Positions 46,146-59,400 of a stretch of 64,000 bases of DNA are shown here, one piece after another. The DNA is from Scatophagus argus. Taxonomy: Eukaryota > Chordata > Actinopteri > Scatophagidae. The number at the start of each line of letters is the position of its first letter. Position 1 is the stretch's first letter. A model generated the notes under the pieces. It saw nothing but the letters and a program-made list of their open reading frames with translations. It made no database searches and was not told the origin of the DNA. The stretch is from positions 510,001 to 574,000 of the forward strand of contig NC_058512.1 of NCBI RefSeq assembly GCF_020382885.2, given 5' to 3'. The translations under genes were made by a program, and so were the position numbers.

Positions 46146-47600
46146 ATAGAGAAATGGGGGCACCAGCTCTTCTGCCTGTGGTTACTCTGCTCACAGACAT
46201 GGAAACACATACACAGGCCAAATTTACAAACCAAGACGTTCACAGATCAGGACTGAACTGGGACAGCGTACCGCTCTGCTGGGCTTTCTTTTCTCCCCTC
46301 ATCTTCTTTTCCTTTTTCTTCCTCGTGCAGTAGATCTTCTTCCTCTTGTCATCCTTCCATCACTCGATGTTCTCTGACATTCTGCATATCATACATGCTG
46401 GCTGCCTCTGATGCATTTCAGAGTGCAAAGTCCACAAAGTGCAGGCCGTGTCAGAGGACCAACAGGAGAGGAACCTTTTCACCTTTCAGGGCACCCATCG
46501 GTGAATTTTTACTTGTTTATTCTTCTTTTGTTTGGGGGGGATCGGTGGCCATCAGAAGGCGGCGCCGGCGGTCGGCTTTGCCTTCAGGGGGTCACTGATC
46601 AGCACTGGTGCCCCACAGGATCATGTTCCTTCAGGTCTTCAGGTCTACTTTCCAACACTGACCAAAGGTCTAAGCAGGGATTCGCTCTGTGATTTCACAA
46701 ATAAAAGTGACGTGACAGCTGCAGTCACTGCGAGAAAGTTTTCTGGGATGAAAGTTAAGTGTGCCGGTGACAGAAGGTGTTACAACAGAGAAAAGGAAGA
46801 GTTACGGTGTTGATCCAGAGAGGCAGATTAAGAGTGTCAGGTGAAGGGAAGCTGTGAGCGCCGTTACCTTGGGAACGACTCGCTCCTCTCTCACTGCTGC
46901 TGGGGCCCCATGACTTTTAATCCCCTTAATCTCAGCACAACCCACTGGAGTCGTTTCAAACCCTGTTTTGATCTTGCGAGCACATGTGCAGCTGTGTGTG
47001 TGTGTGTGTGTGTGTGTGTGCCATCTGCTGCACATATGCATGCAAATGTGGCTAAAGTGTGAGATTATGATAAAAAGAAGCAGATGATACAGAAACAGTC
47101 TGACTGCTGCACTGACGCTGTTTACCTAACCCAACTCGTCTTCTTCTTCTTCTTCGTTGCTGAGTTTCTGCTTTCAGCTAAAGAGAACATGAAGGATGCT
47201 GGGAAACACTTTCCACAGGTGAGACAGACAAACACTGACAACACACACACACACGAAGACTTTCATCTTGAAGCTTCAGATATCCCTAGCAGCCATTTCA
47301 GCTACTTGTTTGGGTTAAACGGTTCTTCATCAAGCTTATTTTCCTTTAATCCTTTGTCAGCTACGCAGCCTTCAGTGTCCTCTCTTTGATAAATCACGCC
47401 GCTGGGAAGACATTTTCAGAAGTTTCTTATTAAAGAAGAAAAAACACACACGTCACGAACATGAGGTGAGCGTTTACTGGCTGAACAAACTAAAAAACAG
47501 CAGCTAAAATACCTCAGACCTGAACTTTGAAAGTTCACTGAAAAACACACAGTGATCCCTCTCCAAACCCCCCTACGGTCCGGGACCCAGGTGAAGCGTC

Positions 47601-47618
47601 ATCGCCACCTACTGATGG
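47601..47618 (-). promoter_or_regulatory. CTCF-like motif
   Basis: In reverse complement the site reads CCATCAGTAGGTGGCGAT, resembling the CTCF core. Confidence 0.3.
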
Positions 47619-48724
47619 TTTTTGAAAAAAAAAAAAAAGGTGAGCAGAAGCGAAGGGACGACATCAGGGAGCCTTTCAATTTCCCAGAGATGTCAGATAA
47701 AAACTCAAGATCTGAACCATAAACTCCCATCCCACCCAAACCGGCGCCGGTAGAGCAGCCTGTGAGGTTCAGCCAATCGCCTGCCCCGTAAAGGAATCCA
47801 CTGCTGACGGGGGCTTGATAAGACGCTCACATCCAGGCACCAGCTCTCCTTCATTGTCACACGTTAAGGTAAACTGTAATTTCACTGATTAAATAAGGCA
47901 GAAGCGTATCGACTGATTGTGGAGGATCCCTGCGCTCCGACGTTAGCAGTAAGTGGATGAGTTCCTGTGTGGGAGTTTGATTGCTGCTCTCCAAGAAGGT
48001 GCACAGCGGAGGTAAAGTTTAAAGTGTGGACCTCACATGAACGACTCAGATCCCTCAGTAGAAGTACTAATACCACACTGTGAAAATACTCCACTACGAG
48101 CAAAGGTCCTGAATTTAGCAAACTGTACTCAAAGTGAAAACGTAAAACAAAAAAAGCAAAGAAAAAGGAGAATAAACGCACATCTTCTGCTCAGACCTCC
48201 TGCGGTTTCTACATGAAACATGAGGACATTGTGTAATGATGTTATGATGAAACATATCCCCTTCAAACCCAAACGACTAAATGATCGGTTCACGAACTGA
48301 GAGGCACCGAAACCAAAAGGGCTTGTTTGCTCCGCAGCGTGAATAAACGTGGTGAACCAGAGGGAAACGTAACAGCGAGGATCTTCACATCCGACGACAT
48401 GTGAGGGAAAACACTGGAAATCAGATTGTGACAGTAATTTGTTTTGACGGGATGAGTTCCTGCGCACTGTGTGGAGTGTGAATAAACAGCGTGAGGAGCT
48501 GAGGCTGATAATAAGACGAGCAAACATGGCGGCACCAGAGGAGCTGCTGCCTTCCTGGGGGTTGTGCTTGGCTTCAGGCTCATTAGAAAGTGTCTGATGC
48601 TTTTGATTGATAATTTTCTCTTCCCTCCTCGGTCTCTTTCCTTCTCCCTCCCCCGCTCGCTGTCCCCCTCTTCCCTCACAAACACACACGCAGTAAATGA
48701 GTGTGTGCATGAGAAAGTATATGG

Positions 48725-48880
48725 TGTGTGTGTGTGTGTGTGTGTGTGTGATAAGGGAGCAGCAGGTTGGTGTTGATTCAATAAGAAAGCTATTTTCTCT
48801 CCTTCTGCATCTGTGCTGGAAACAATCAGTCTTCAGGGTGATGTTCCTCTTACCCCTATTGATTTTAGCTCTGTGCGTGT

Positions 48881-48936
<56 letters not shown>

Positions 48937-49064
48937 GTGTGTGTGTGTGTAGAATCACAAAATAATCCTCATCCATCCCCTCATTCCTCCCTCTCTGGTC
49001 CAGCTGAGTTAACCTATACAATTGCGGAGGGGGAAATCAATGGCTATCCAGCTATCCCTACCCC

Positions 49065-49110
<46 letters not shown>
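48725..49110. repeat. Cluster of three dinucleotide microsatellites
   Basis: (GT)n at 48725-48750, a long (GT)n at 48874-48950 and (CA)n at 49069-49109. The GT and CA arrays face each other across about 120 bp of unique sequence, so a single strand could fold into a long hairpin. Confidence 0.9.
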
Positions 49111-49111
<1 letters not shown>

Positions 49112-49369
49112 TACTCACACACAGTCTACATCCTAAACTATCAGACCTCTATAAGCTCAGCTCTGTAATAGCTCGACTGACGAGAAGATGGTCACAGTTC
49201 GTATGGATGCTGTTAATGATTTATCGCTGATGTACTGACTAACCTCACTCAGCGGCCGAAACGTCTGCGATAAAAAAATGATGACAGAACTTGTTATACT
49301 GCTAATTTTAGGTATGCACTTACAGTATTAAACATGAATGTATCTACTAAATAAAAACTAGAACTATCG

Positions 49370-49420
49370 CGGGCAGCGGTGACCCAGAGGGTTGGAGATG
49401 CGGATGCATTTCTGTGCGTG
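49370..49420 (+). mobile_element. SINE head fragment
   Basis: GCGGGCAGCGGTGACCCAGA and GGTTGGAGATGCGG match the 5' end of the SINE family at 3359; the body is lost. Confidence 0.5.
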
Positions 49421-49673
49421 TGGAAACACTTTTTCCTCTTTGTTTGCAGTAATACATTATACATGTAAATTCAGTCTTTCAGTGATTCCATTAACATTTT
49501 TGGTAGCTATGAGCTAAATGCTAATATCAGCATGCTAACAATTAGTTATTTGATGCTATAAAAAGGGGCTGAAATGTCATGACTGACAGCTGAGTGTTGT
49601 TCCTGATTGGCTCAGACGTGTGTGGGCGGGAACTCGATACCACAGCTCCACCTCCTGATCACTACAGCACAGA

Positions 49674-49719
49674 CTCTGGCTCCAAATGACATCGCCAGGA
49701 CAAGATGGCAGCACTCGTA
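49674..49719 (+). repeat. Copy B of the unnamed dispersed repeat
   Basis: Nearly identical in reverse complement to 1336-1382. It may belong to a unit extending to about 49830, where AATAAAGTTTCTG leads into a (GT)n tract. Confidence 0.6.
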
Positions 49720-49826
49720 TCAGGGATGTTTTCAAATGTGGGACAATTGCTTCAGTCCTGAAATGTTTGGCTCAGTCATGTGAAGCACATTGTAACTGTG
49801 TTTTGCAAAGTGCTGTATGAATAAAG

Positions 49827-49828
<2 letters not shown>

Positions 49829-49868
<40 letters not shown>

Positions 49869-50020
49869 TACAGAAGCGCTGCCCTCATTATGGTCAACAA
49901 GTGAGATATGCAGAGAGAGTGCTGAGCCTATCTGTAATTCACAGTTTTAATCAGCGCCATCAATCTTCACCCCTGTCCCCGCTCTCCATATGAAACACAC
50001 ACACACACACACACACACAC
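49829..50020. repeat. (GT)n and (CA)n microsatellites around a unique core
   Basis: (GT)n at 49829-49868 and (CA)n at 49995-50020. The core at 49905-49990 is complex and repeat-free and continues to about 50200; it is one of the better candidates here for conserved non-coding DNA. Confidence 0.85.
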
Positions 50021-50299
50021 TCCGTCTCTGTACTTTCTCCTCCTCTCTGCCGTGTGCTGGAACGTTTATTTGTGGGTACTTGACTCCCTCCCTCCAGATG
50101 AGCTGGTCTACAAGCAGGCTAATAAAGCGGCTAATTGTGTGGTTGTCAGGGCGGGACTGATTTGTCTGTTTCAACACTGATAACACAAGCAATCATCTCT
50201 CTCTGTGAAGCCTCCACGCACTGTGCTGCTCTGCTGTAACTGCTGACTTTTGACAGCCACAAGTGTGTGTGTGTGTGTGTGTGCATGTGTGTGTGTGTC

Positions 50300-53200
50300 A
50301 GAGAGATGAGCAGACTTTTGCAACAAACTTATGATGACAGCAAGGACAAATGAAGGTTTTTGGTGCTTTTTGTTTACCCCAAAAAGAGTCAGCGAGCGAA
50401 CGCCAGGCAGCAACACAAGCTGCAGGACAAACAAAGCGAGGAAACATGAGAGCGGTGTTGTCTGCGACGGCGTGTCTCACTTTGTCTGCCTCCTGTAGAC
50501 GAGGCGGATTGCAGATCTCGTAATGTGGACTGAGGCGGCACAGCTTCCTGTTCGATACCTCCATCAAGTCCGCAGCACAAGCAAACAGTTCACAGAGTGA
50601 CATTATAATCCACGTGGAGTCGGGTTTGTGTCATCTGATGAATCTGAACCTGAGTTCAGTCTGTGGTCTCCACCACAGGATGTCCACCTGACATCCACCC
50701 AGACCACCACCCTGCGACTGCAGCGCTGTTTCTAAACGTACAAATGTATGAATCCTGCTCTGCTGGCTGTTCGCACGTGTGCTGATGTCTAAATGATGCA
50801 GCCTGTTCAAGAGGAATGTGTTTGCTAACATTTGACATGTTTATCTAGATTCTCCTCCATCAAATATAATCAGTCACTCTCAGGACGAACACATACGGCC
50901 GTGCGTCAGAAAGTGGGAAGCGATTCTTCTCAAAAATAAATCGAATGAACTGAAAGGAGCCAAACTCTAATTTCTCTTGTTCTGAGGAGGCACTGATTTC
51001 ATAGCTTCTTCATTTAGTATTTCCCTTTGAAAAGTGCTGCTAATTAAAATCAGAAGCAACTCAAGGAAACCACGAGCCACAGCCAAACAAAAGGCTTAAA
51101 ATGCTGTTTTCCCAGTGCATCCTTGAACACAGATTAACCCACGAGTCCCTGCGTTACACTGCTTTCACACATCACAGGGACGGATGTCTTCTTTCCTGTT
51201 TGTGACATCAAGGTTTGCCTATTTACTTCAAACGTTCACCTCGGGAGCAGAGCGGGACTCTGTGAAGACGGACGGTAAAGAAACAACAAACAGATTGAGG
51301 CGCTTCACAGAAAGACGAGTCCGGCCTGCGTTTCTGCAGATTCTGTTGGTAGACCCGTCAGAACCGTTCAGCACAAGGACTTTGATTCGTAACAATGACG
51401 AGGCACTTATTAGTTAGAATTAAACAGAACAGGATGCTAAGTTAGTTAGCGCACATGTGGTTTTGTTTCTGTTTGTCTGATAAAAACTGCAGAACAAATG
51501 AGTTCTACTGAATGATAAAAGCCTCAGGAGCTCTAAATCCTGCTAATTTACAAGCATTCAAACATTCAGAGGGTCCGCTGTTCAAGAATACGGACCCGAA
51601 TCCGACGTAGACACAAGAGGAGAGGAGAGTCCGAGAGGGTGATTAGACCTGATCCAGAATGTGCTGGACCCTCACAGACAGAAACCACCAACACCAGCAG
51701 CAGCTGACGGTTTGTCAGTTAAACTGAAATTTATGTACTGACTGCTGGTTGGACAAGAGAAGAAAGTTGAAGACGTCACTTTGGACTTTGGGAAACTGTG
51801 ATGAACATTCTGTAATAACTACAACACACAGCCTGCTGCTGCTGCTGCTGCACTCGTACAGGCTGATCTGAGATCAGTGAGAGGGTTGACAGTAACCACA
51901 GGAGGTGCTGAGGACACCTGGAGACTGACAGGAGAGGTCACCGCTGATCCTGACTCAGATTACTGAAACTCGATCTTTACATCCCCCTTCACTCCTCTCC
52001 GCTCGCACACAAATATGGAATGATATCTGAGTTACAAGAGGATCCTCACTGTGATCTTGTCAGACGCTCGGCGTACCAACCTCAGCCTGTGAGAGCATAA
52101 AAAAGCACTTTTGGTGAACCTAACGGTCGATTACGTCGTATTTGTTCTGTCGCTGTGGTATTGCTGCTTTGACGTGAGGAAGACATCTGAGTACTTCTTC
52201 CACGCGCGCTTCACAAAGTGGGAGTGACGCAGCATTCTCATTTGAAAGAATAAAAGGCTTCAAGAAAACCAACCTGAGCTCTTATCTCCACTGACACGGG
52301 TCACAAATCAAGTCCTGCCGAGTCCCCCGAGACTCCGTGAGGACCGAGAACCGAGCCGTGAGTGCAGGGGCCTCGCCATCATCCACTCATTACATTACTG
52401 AAACAGATGGCGACATCACCGGCTCATTAACTTTTCCAGCAAAGCACTGAAATCCAATTTTGATATGAGAGCCTTATTAGGAGAAGAAAAGCATGTTATT
52501 CTGCTGGCAATTACTCGAAAAGAGGACACAGACGCTAAATCACATTTCAGAGCGGAAAACAAAGGAGCAAAGTCAGTGAAGGTACTAGAGACGAGGGGGG
52601 AAAGCAGCAGACCAACACTGGATCCTCCGCTGCAGTGTGAGGCTCAGGACTCTGCTGTGGGATTCACAGTTTGTACTTTAATCTAACTATTTCATGACTT
52701 TATTATTGTCCTCATTGTCCTCACGGTTGAAGACAGACTGGGGATTTGCGTGTAAATGTTGGTCAGGGCTGTTGGCGCACAGCTCCATGGAGAGTGAACA
52801 GAGTGCTGTATAATCTCACTGCAGCACCTGACTCACCTCACTAAACCAGACTTATACCTCCCAGAGGGGGGGGGGGACAGGAAGACATAAGTCCGAGGCT
52901 TGGACCTCCAGGCAGGGATCACAGCAGTGATAAGGACACCGTGACTGACAAAATGGTGGCCAGTGAGCTCCTTCTTCATCTTGGGGAAGAGGAAGTAGCC
53001 TGATGGTGCCAACTCAGGTGACCCTAACCCTCAGGTGAACACGGCAGGTGGTGAAATCATCTCCACTGTTGTCTTGTGGAGTGTCGTTCGCTGCTCGTGT
53101 CAGCGTCCCGAGCCGAGTCTTCGTGATTCTGTCTCACATCTCTCAGTACATCACTTTGACCCCCAGGAGTCCATCAGCCACTTTGCATCTCAGGAATCGC

Positions 53201-54744
53201 AGGCCATCAACCTGCCTGCAGACCTCAGTGGTCTGTTATTTTGTCAGTGCATTTAACAGAAATTGTTCAGAAAATTTTGTGTTCTTGGCCTCCTCCCTCC
53301 TCTCCTGTGTTTATCTCCACTCTGGTGTGTTTTAACTCCCTGTGGAGGGCTCGAGTCTGCAGTAATCACACGGGTAAAGTAAATGTTTACTGAGCAGCTT
53401 CTTCTTCAGACCTCTGAGGGATTCACGTTGGATTGACAGACTGCAGATCTGTTTTCATGTTTCCTCAACAACTTTAAAGTGACATCTTTAAAAGCTTTTC
53501 ACACTAACGAGGGTACGGGAGTTTCTCACATCTATTAAAGTGGTTGCTAGGAAACACATTCATCTTCTTTTGATATCCAAAACACAGTATATTCACAGAA
53601 ACGCAGATGGAAGAACAACGATACTCACTGGATGCAGTGAGGAGGAATCGCAGCATTTGGAAAGAAAGCAAGCGACATCCTGCTAAGAGCTTCGCCACAC
53701 TAAAACACGAGGCACGGGACAGAGAAAGTCCAAACATTTGTCCGTCTCTGAATACTTTTTGACTCTTCGGTCCACCTGTTCCTACACGTCTCACAAATGT
53801 AAAGGTTTTATGTTTAAGAAAGTAGTTTTCTTAAACAGCTGCTCACTGTGGCTTTTATCAAACAGAAAGGAAGAAGCGTGAACTTGCTGGGACTATTTCC
53901 AGCAGCGGAGACATTTGTCATCACAGAGTGAGAAAACCCTAGTAAAAGTACTTTGTTACTTTCCACCTCTGTAATCATGCTCATTAGCTTGAAGTAATGC
54001 AGTAGTTTATTTACACCATGTTTAAAACCTTTTCCTTTATTAAGGCATCAACTTCAGAGGATTTTGCCTCCCTGGAAGATGTTCTGTCTGAGTCCTTTCT
54101 AATTTGGTTCTGCCCTTCAGTCTGGATTAACTTTAATCCTGTGGAGTTTATTTGACATTTTTTCACGACTGTGTGAAGCTTGAAACAAAAACAAATATAC
54201 AACATTCATAACTGAATGTGTTTTTCTGAATTGTGACTGTAAAGTTACCAGAATAAAAATGCATGTAATTACGTCCGGCAGCCGTGGGCAGGATAGAAAG
54301 CTGACGTCTGCAGGGCGGATTACGCTCGGTGCTTTTTCTACTCACAGAATAGGAAATTAACAGGAAAATGAATGTGTTCTGTGTGTGAGGAAGGGTCATG
54401 GGTTGGGTTAAAGCAACCACTTAGTGAAAGTTGGGACGCCTCCTCACCTGAACATAAACACTTGTTGTTACTGGATATTTCCTGTCATTTCTCCTTTCCC
54501 CCACTCACATCCCGGCCACCATTGAGAATGTTATTGTCCAAGACCAGCTGACCACTTTGACGGACAGCTGCCCTCCTCTTCCTCCTCCTGCTCCCACAGA
54601 CACGCCGGACGACCTTCCTCGCCGCCTTCGTGTGACATTGAGAAAAGAAAGAATTCATAACAACCTGCTGACTCAAATTCTATTAAAATTCAGCAGGTTG
54701 TCAACTTCTTTGTTTTCTGCTTTGATTTCTGCTGAGTCTCGTCT

Positions 54745-54747
<3 letters not shown>
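50300..54747. other. No gene recognised; possible conserved non-coding part
   Basis: Positions 52375-52570 are repeat-free with ordered AT-rich motifs (ATCCAATTTTGATATGAGAG, CTGGCAATTACTCGAAAAG), resembling vertebrate conserved non-coding elements. A 101-codon minus frame at 50298-50603 has no family resemblance and no splice support. Confidence 0.35.
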
Positions 54748-54776
<29 letters not shown>

Positions 54777-54965
54777 GGGGGGGGGGTCTTCTTCATTGTT
54801 GATGTGTGCGTGTGTGTGTGTGTGTGTCGCCTCCAGTTATGCTTTTTTGAAGTAAGGAACGCCTCCCTCCAAAATCCCCCTGCCTCCTCTTTTACCAGGC
54901 TGCTGAGAGGAACGATGCTTTGAACACACTCACACACACACACACGCACACACACACACACACAC
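54748..54965. repeat. Microsatellite cluster: two (GT)n, a G-run and one (CA)n
   Basis: (GT)n at 54748-54776 leads into a G-run to 54786; (GT)n lies at 54801-54826 and (CA)n at 54930-54964. Confidence 0.9.
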
Positions 54966-55974
54966 TGAGATGCAGTCACTTGTTTTATGTATGAGTCATT
55001 CTAAGTTTTTGTCTGATTGCTGGCCTTTAAGCCGCGCGTCAGTATTTATGAGTATGGATTTACATGCGCGTGTGCATCAGAGAGCTTTAAGGTCAAACTG
55101 AGATCATCTTCTGCTTGACGAAAGGCTTGATGTGGAGGGGGAACAGGCTCGTCCTGGTAGCTAAATGTTTGTGTGTTTTCCTAATTTGAGTCAGTGGGGA
55201 GGTGGAAAGATGAAAGGCGAGTGCTGCTTCCAATTTCCTCCTCACGCAGAGATCTCAACATGACAAAACACAAAGTGCGTCCTCGCGGAGAGACGCCCGC
55301 TCGGCTCAAAGACTCGCAGTCTTTGGAGTCGATTTTTCTTTCTGTGTCTTTTATTTCGGCGTCCGTTTGGAAGCTGAAGGCTGAACGCTCGCTGTGTTTA
55401 CACACCAGTGTGATCAAAGCTGCTCTGTATGAAGGCAGCAGCTACAATTTGCCAGTGAGTCCACTGTAGGAATTAATATCTGTGTCTCATATATAAATAA
55501 ATAAAGGAGAAGTCTGGAAAAGCTTACGGACGTGCAGTACTGCAGTACACACTGATAAAATAAAAGGTGGATGATGTACCTCAGCTTCACCTCTGAGGCC
55601 ACATGAGGATTGTGGTGGATGTTGAAGGATATGAAAATATAACTGAAGTGATGTGAAATTTGTTTAAACTGAAAGCCAGATGGCAGAAACACATTCATGT
55701 AAGTGAAGACTGACACCATCTGATCCTTTTCCCGCTGCCGAACAATCATTAACCAGCACAGGAAGTGACAAGATGTGTCATCACTTTATAGCAGCTTTCA
55801 GTCTCGTGTTTTGACAGCTAACACACCAGTTAGCAGTTTTTCTGCTTTCTCACAGAATCTGCTGCATTTGTTTGGTTCAGATGGCTACAGTGGATTTGCT
55901 TGGCAGTAATTATGAATGAAGTGACAATCTGAAGTCAGTGTCACAATGTGCATCAGCTGAATCCAGACCAGCTG

Positions 55975-56060
55975 TTTCTCCCTGTTTCCAGTCTTTATGC
56001 TAAGCTAAGCTATCGGCTGTAGCTTCATATTGACCTTACAGACATGCGAGTGGCATCGAT
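55975..56060 (+). repeat. Fish GCTAAGCTAAGC repeat, second copy
   Basis: TTTATGCTAAGCTAAGC is followed by GGCTGTAGCTTCATATTGAC; this is the same family as about 3140-3195 in the opposite orientation. Confidence 0.65.
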
Positions 56061-56149
56061 CTGAGCGTCAAAATGTTTAATGAAGCTTATTGCAGCTGCA
56101 GTCTCATTTTGGACAAACTGCTTACTCCTGTCATCAACCAACCTGCTGC

Positions 56150-56482
56150 GTCTGCTTTCCCTGTTCAGGGCCCAGCCTGCCCACCAGGAGCCTCCATCAG
56201 CCTCCATCAGCCTCCATCAGCTCTCCCCTGACTGAACATTCCTCATCTATCCCATATCTCCTGTTGTTAACTGCTTTCCCGCCCGTCCTGGGTGAGGGAT
56301 CCCCCCTCTGCTGCTCTCCCTGAGCTTTCTCCCAGTGTTTGCTTGTTACAGGTTTCTGCTGGGAGTTTTTCCTCAGTCCATGTGAGGGTCGAAGGGCAGA
56401 GGATGTTGCTGTGATGTTATGTGAAGTCCTTTGAGACAAACTGCTTGTAAAAATGGGCTGTACAAATAAAGCTGTCTTGTCC
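56150..56482 (+). mobile_element. Fish retroelement 3' region
   Basis: Blocks GAGGGATCCCCCCTCTGCTG, GGGAGTTTTTCCTCAGTCC, ATGTGAGGGTCGAAGGGCAG and GGGCTGTACAAATAAAGCTG follow the order of a common fish interspersed repeat whose family I cannot name. A 10-bp CCTCCATCAG unit is repeated three times near its start. Confidence 0.65.
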
Positions 56483-59400
56483 TGTTTTCTGGTTTATTTT
56501 CCATGGCATTGAATAAAGCACCTGTGTGTTCACTACTTCACACCTGTTGGTTACAGGTGCTTCACGCTGACTGGTCTGCTCACAGCTGTGAGGCTGGAAC
56601 ATCCAACACTGTCACTGCTCACGCCGTCTGCTGCCCCTCCTGCGCCTCCACCCGACCTCCTCCTGATGTGGTTATTTCCAGATGTTCATGTCTGTGTTTA
56701 CCAAATCTCTGTAACCTCTGGCTATAAACAGCTTATTCCTTGACCAAAGCGTCTCTGACTGAAGTGAGTATTGAGTGTCAGACGTACCTGCAGCTCTAGC
56801 TGTAGCTGAATACACCTGACAGAGGCAGATTAACGTTCCCACACAGAGGAAACAGCTTCAACAACATGGAACATAAAAACAACATTTTTCTGTTGTCAGG
56901 TGTTGTAATGTGTCTTATAATATGAGAGTGCAGGCGTTATCGTCATCAGACCTCTATCAGTGCGTCCAGAGCGAAGGAAATGGCTGACATTATGCCGGCG
57001 TTGAAATGTCCACGTTTCAACGAGGGTCGCCTCACACGACGCAGACTCCGCCAACAGCTATCTTCCTGCCATTTCCTAAAAGGAATGTAATTTCTGCAGG
57101 AGTCAAAACAAAAGCCAAAACAAATCTCTTCTGTGGCAATTTTCAGCTATTTACTTGTCAGGCTGAGCTTTTAAAGATGGCAGACTGATCAGACTCGACC
57201 GCAGACAGCAGCTGACATTCACAGATGCAAACAAATTACAGACGGACCCTTCAGCTGGAGAGAGCGAGGACGAGTATTCAAATACAATCACAGACTGTGG
57301 GCCAGTGTTTCGGGTTTCTCTCAGCCAGACGCAGACTGCACATTCTGCTCAGATAAATGTCACAATTACAAGCCGGCAGGTGGGCGAAAAGACGCACACA
57401 AGTGTGCAAACTAGCGACCAAATGGCGGCAAAGCAGGTACAAACAAAACTGGTATAAACACCAATAAAATCAGGCTTCGTTTTAAAGCAAACGTCCTGTG
57501 GTGGAAGACGAATTCACAGCTTTTACTGTAGGAGCAGAAGCACAATCAAAAAGGTGTTTTCCTCTGAGATAATATTGTGACTGTGTCGCCCACTGTGACT
57601 GTGGAAGTGACTCGCTGGATGTGGACCCCCCATTGGCTGCCTGCCACTGCTGGAAATGTCAGGTTAGTCCAACCTGGTGGCCAACAGCTGTTAGCTTTTG
57701 TTTTAATGTCAGGAACGGATAGAAAACGGATCCTCATGATTAAGTCAAGGTGAGCTTAGCCTAACAGTTTCAGTGCTCCAGAACACCTAAAGCCTCAGAC
57801 TTCCTGTCCCATGGAACGTCAGGCTGTTGGCATGTTTGCGTGTGAAGACGCCAAAATGAGATATTTGAAGGTAATCTGCATGCTAACACACATTTCACTG
57901 TGTGCAATTCGTGCAATTGGCATTCAAGAAACGTGGACGTTATTTACATATCAGAAACTGGTAATTGCCGCAATTTCAATATGATGTGAACACGGCCTCA
58001 CGCTCCAGCTGACCCTGACTCACCTCACTGCTCAGCAGAGTGGCTTTTTGTGTTTATCTCCACATTCTCCTGTCACATAATAACAGTGTTAATGTCCTTC
58101 AGAGCTTGTGCGATAATGACTGGACTCCTCACTCATCTGGAAAATGTCTCTCTGTCTGATAAATGTGAGAAACGTCAGAAGCTTTCTACATTTAAAGGTC
58201 AGCGTCGAGCTGTTTGAACTGGTTCTTGACGGTTTTAAGATGGCTCAGATTCGTTCAGGTGTGACAGAAATAGCAGGCTTGAGGTAAGAGCTGGTCATGA
58301 TGTGATGTCAGGTTTTAATTGTTTTTGTTCATTTTATATCCATACTTTATTCATGAAAACATTTTGTATGGACCTTAGAGTTAAAATGGAGGGAGTTAAA
58401 CACGTTTGTGCTGATTTCACAGATGCTAACACCAACATGTCGGCCCACTTGGTAACAGTTCAAACCGTCAGGAGAGAAAACCTGAAGTGAATTAATTCAC
58501 ATGTGACATTTTGAGGGTCAATCCTGTCCAACTTCCTGTGTGTGGCCCCAGGCCCAGCGGTTCCTACTGAAGACGCAACTGCAATTGTTCAGCAGATGAA
58601 TTAAATGTTCCTTCCTGTTTAAAATCTTCCTTTAACATAGAAATCAGGCTTCTCATCGCACACAACAAAACAACCCACATATGAAGTTACACAACTGAAT
58701 CATCAGAACGTGTTGGATTATCCCACACCGGAAGGCGTAACATGCATTTCCTGCACACCTACATGTTCAAACTGAAAACAATAACTCTTTTAACATAATA
58801 TGAAGGTATTTTAATAGAATTTGTTATATCTTCTCATTTTAACCCATAATTAAATGGGGACCAAGCAACTTCAGGTTAAACACAAAACGCACTACAGGCT
58901 GATAAGAAATGTTGTTTCTGCTCCTTCACTCATTTACTGTTTTAATTCTACCACAAGCTAGCAGTCATTTAAAGGCCGGCTCTCTGATGGCGGGCTGAGG
59001 TCGACGCGACGGTCGCTCTTAGCCTCTTCTCAGACACACATTGTTAACTCAAGCCCATACGATTCAGTCTGTAGCTTCAAGAGAACAGCTAATGTTCACA
59101 TTCCAGAGCTGAGCTTAGGTTCACCTTGTAGCCCCGTGTTAAGTCACTTCTCAGGGGATGATCCCGTAAACCCAAGCCTGCAAGTCGCTGGCTAAAGTCA
59201 CTTTAACCCATTCTGAACCAGTGAGCCTCAGGTTACCTGCTGCGTGAAGAGCCGACTTCCCTAACTCTTTCTGAAATGGAAAATGCAGAGTTTGCTCTGT
59301 CTCAGGCTTAGCAAACTTTTCACCAAACCCAGGCTTAAGAGACCAACACAACCAAGTGACCCAGAGAACAGAAGGAGACTGACCGCTCAGTCCACATTCA

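Noticed and set aside
48129..48710. 193-codon minus-strand open frame
   Set aside because: Composition and repeats suggest chance; no splice, promoter or family support.
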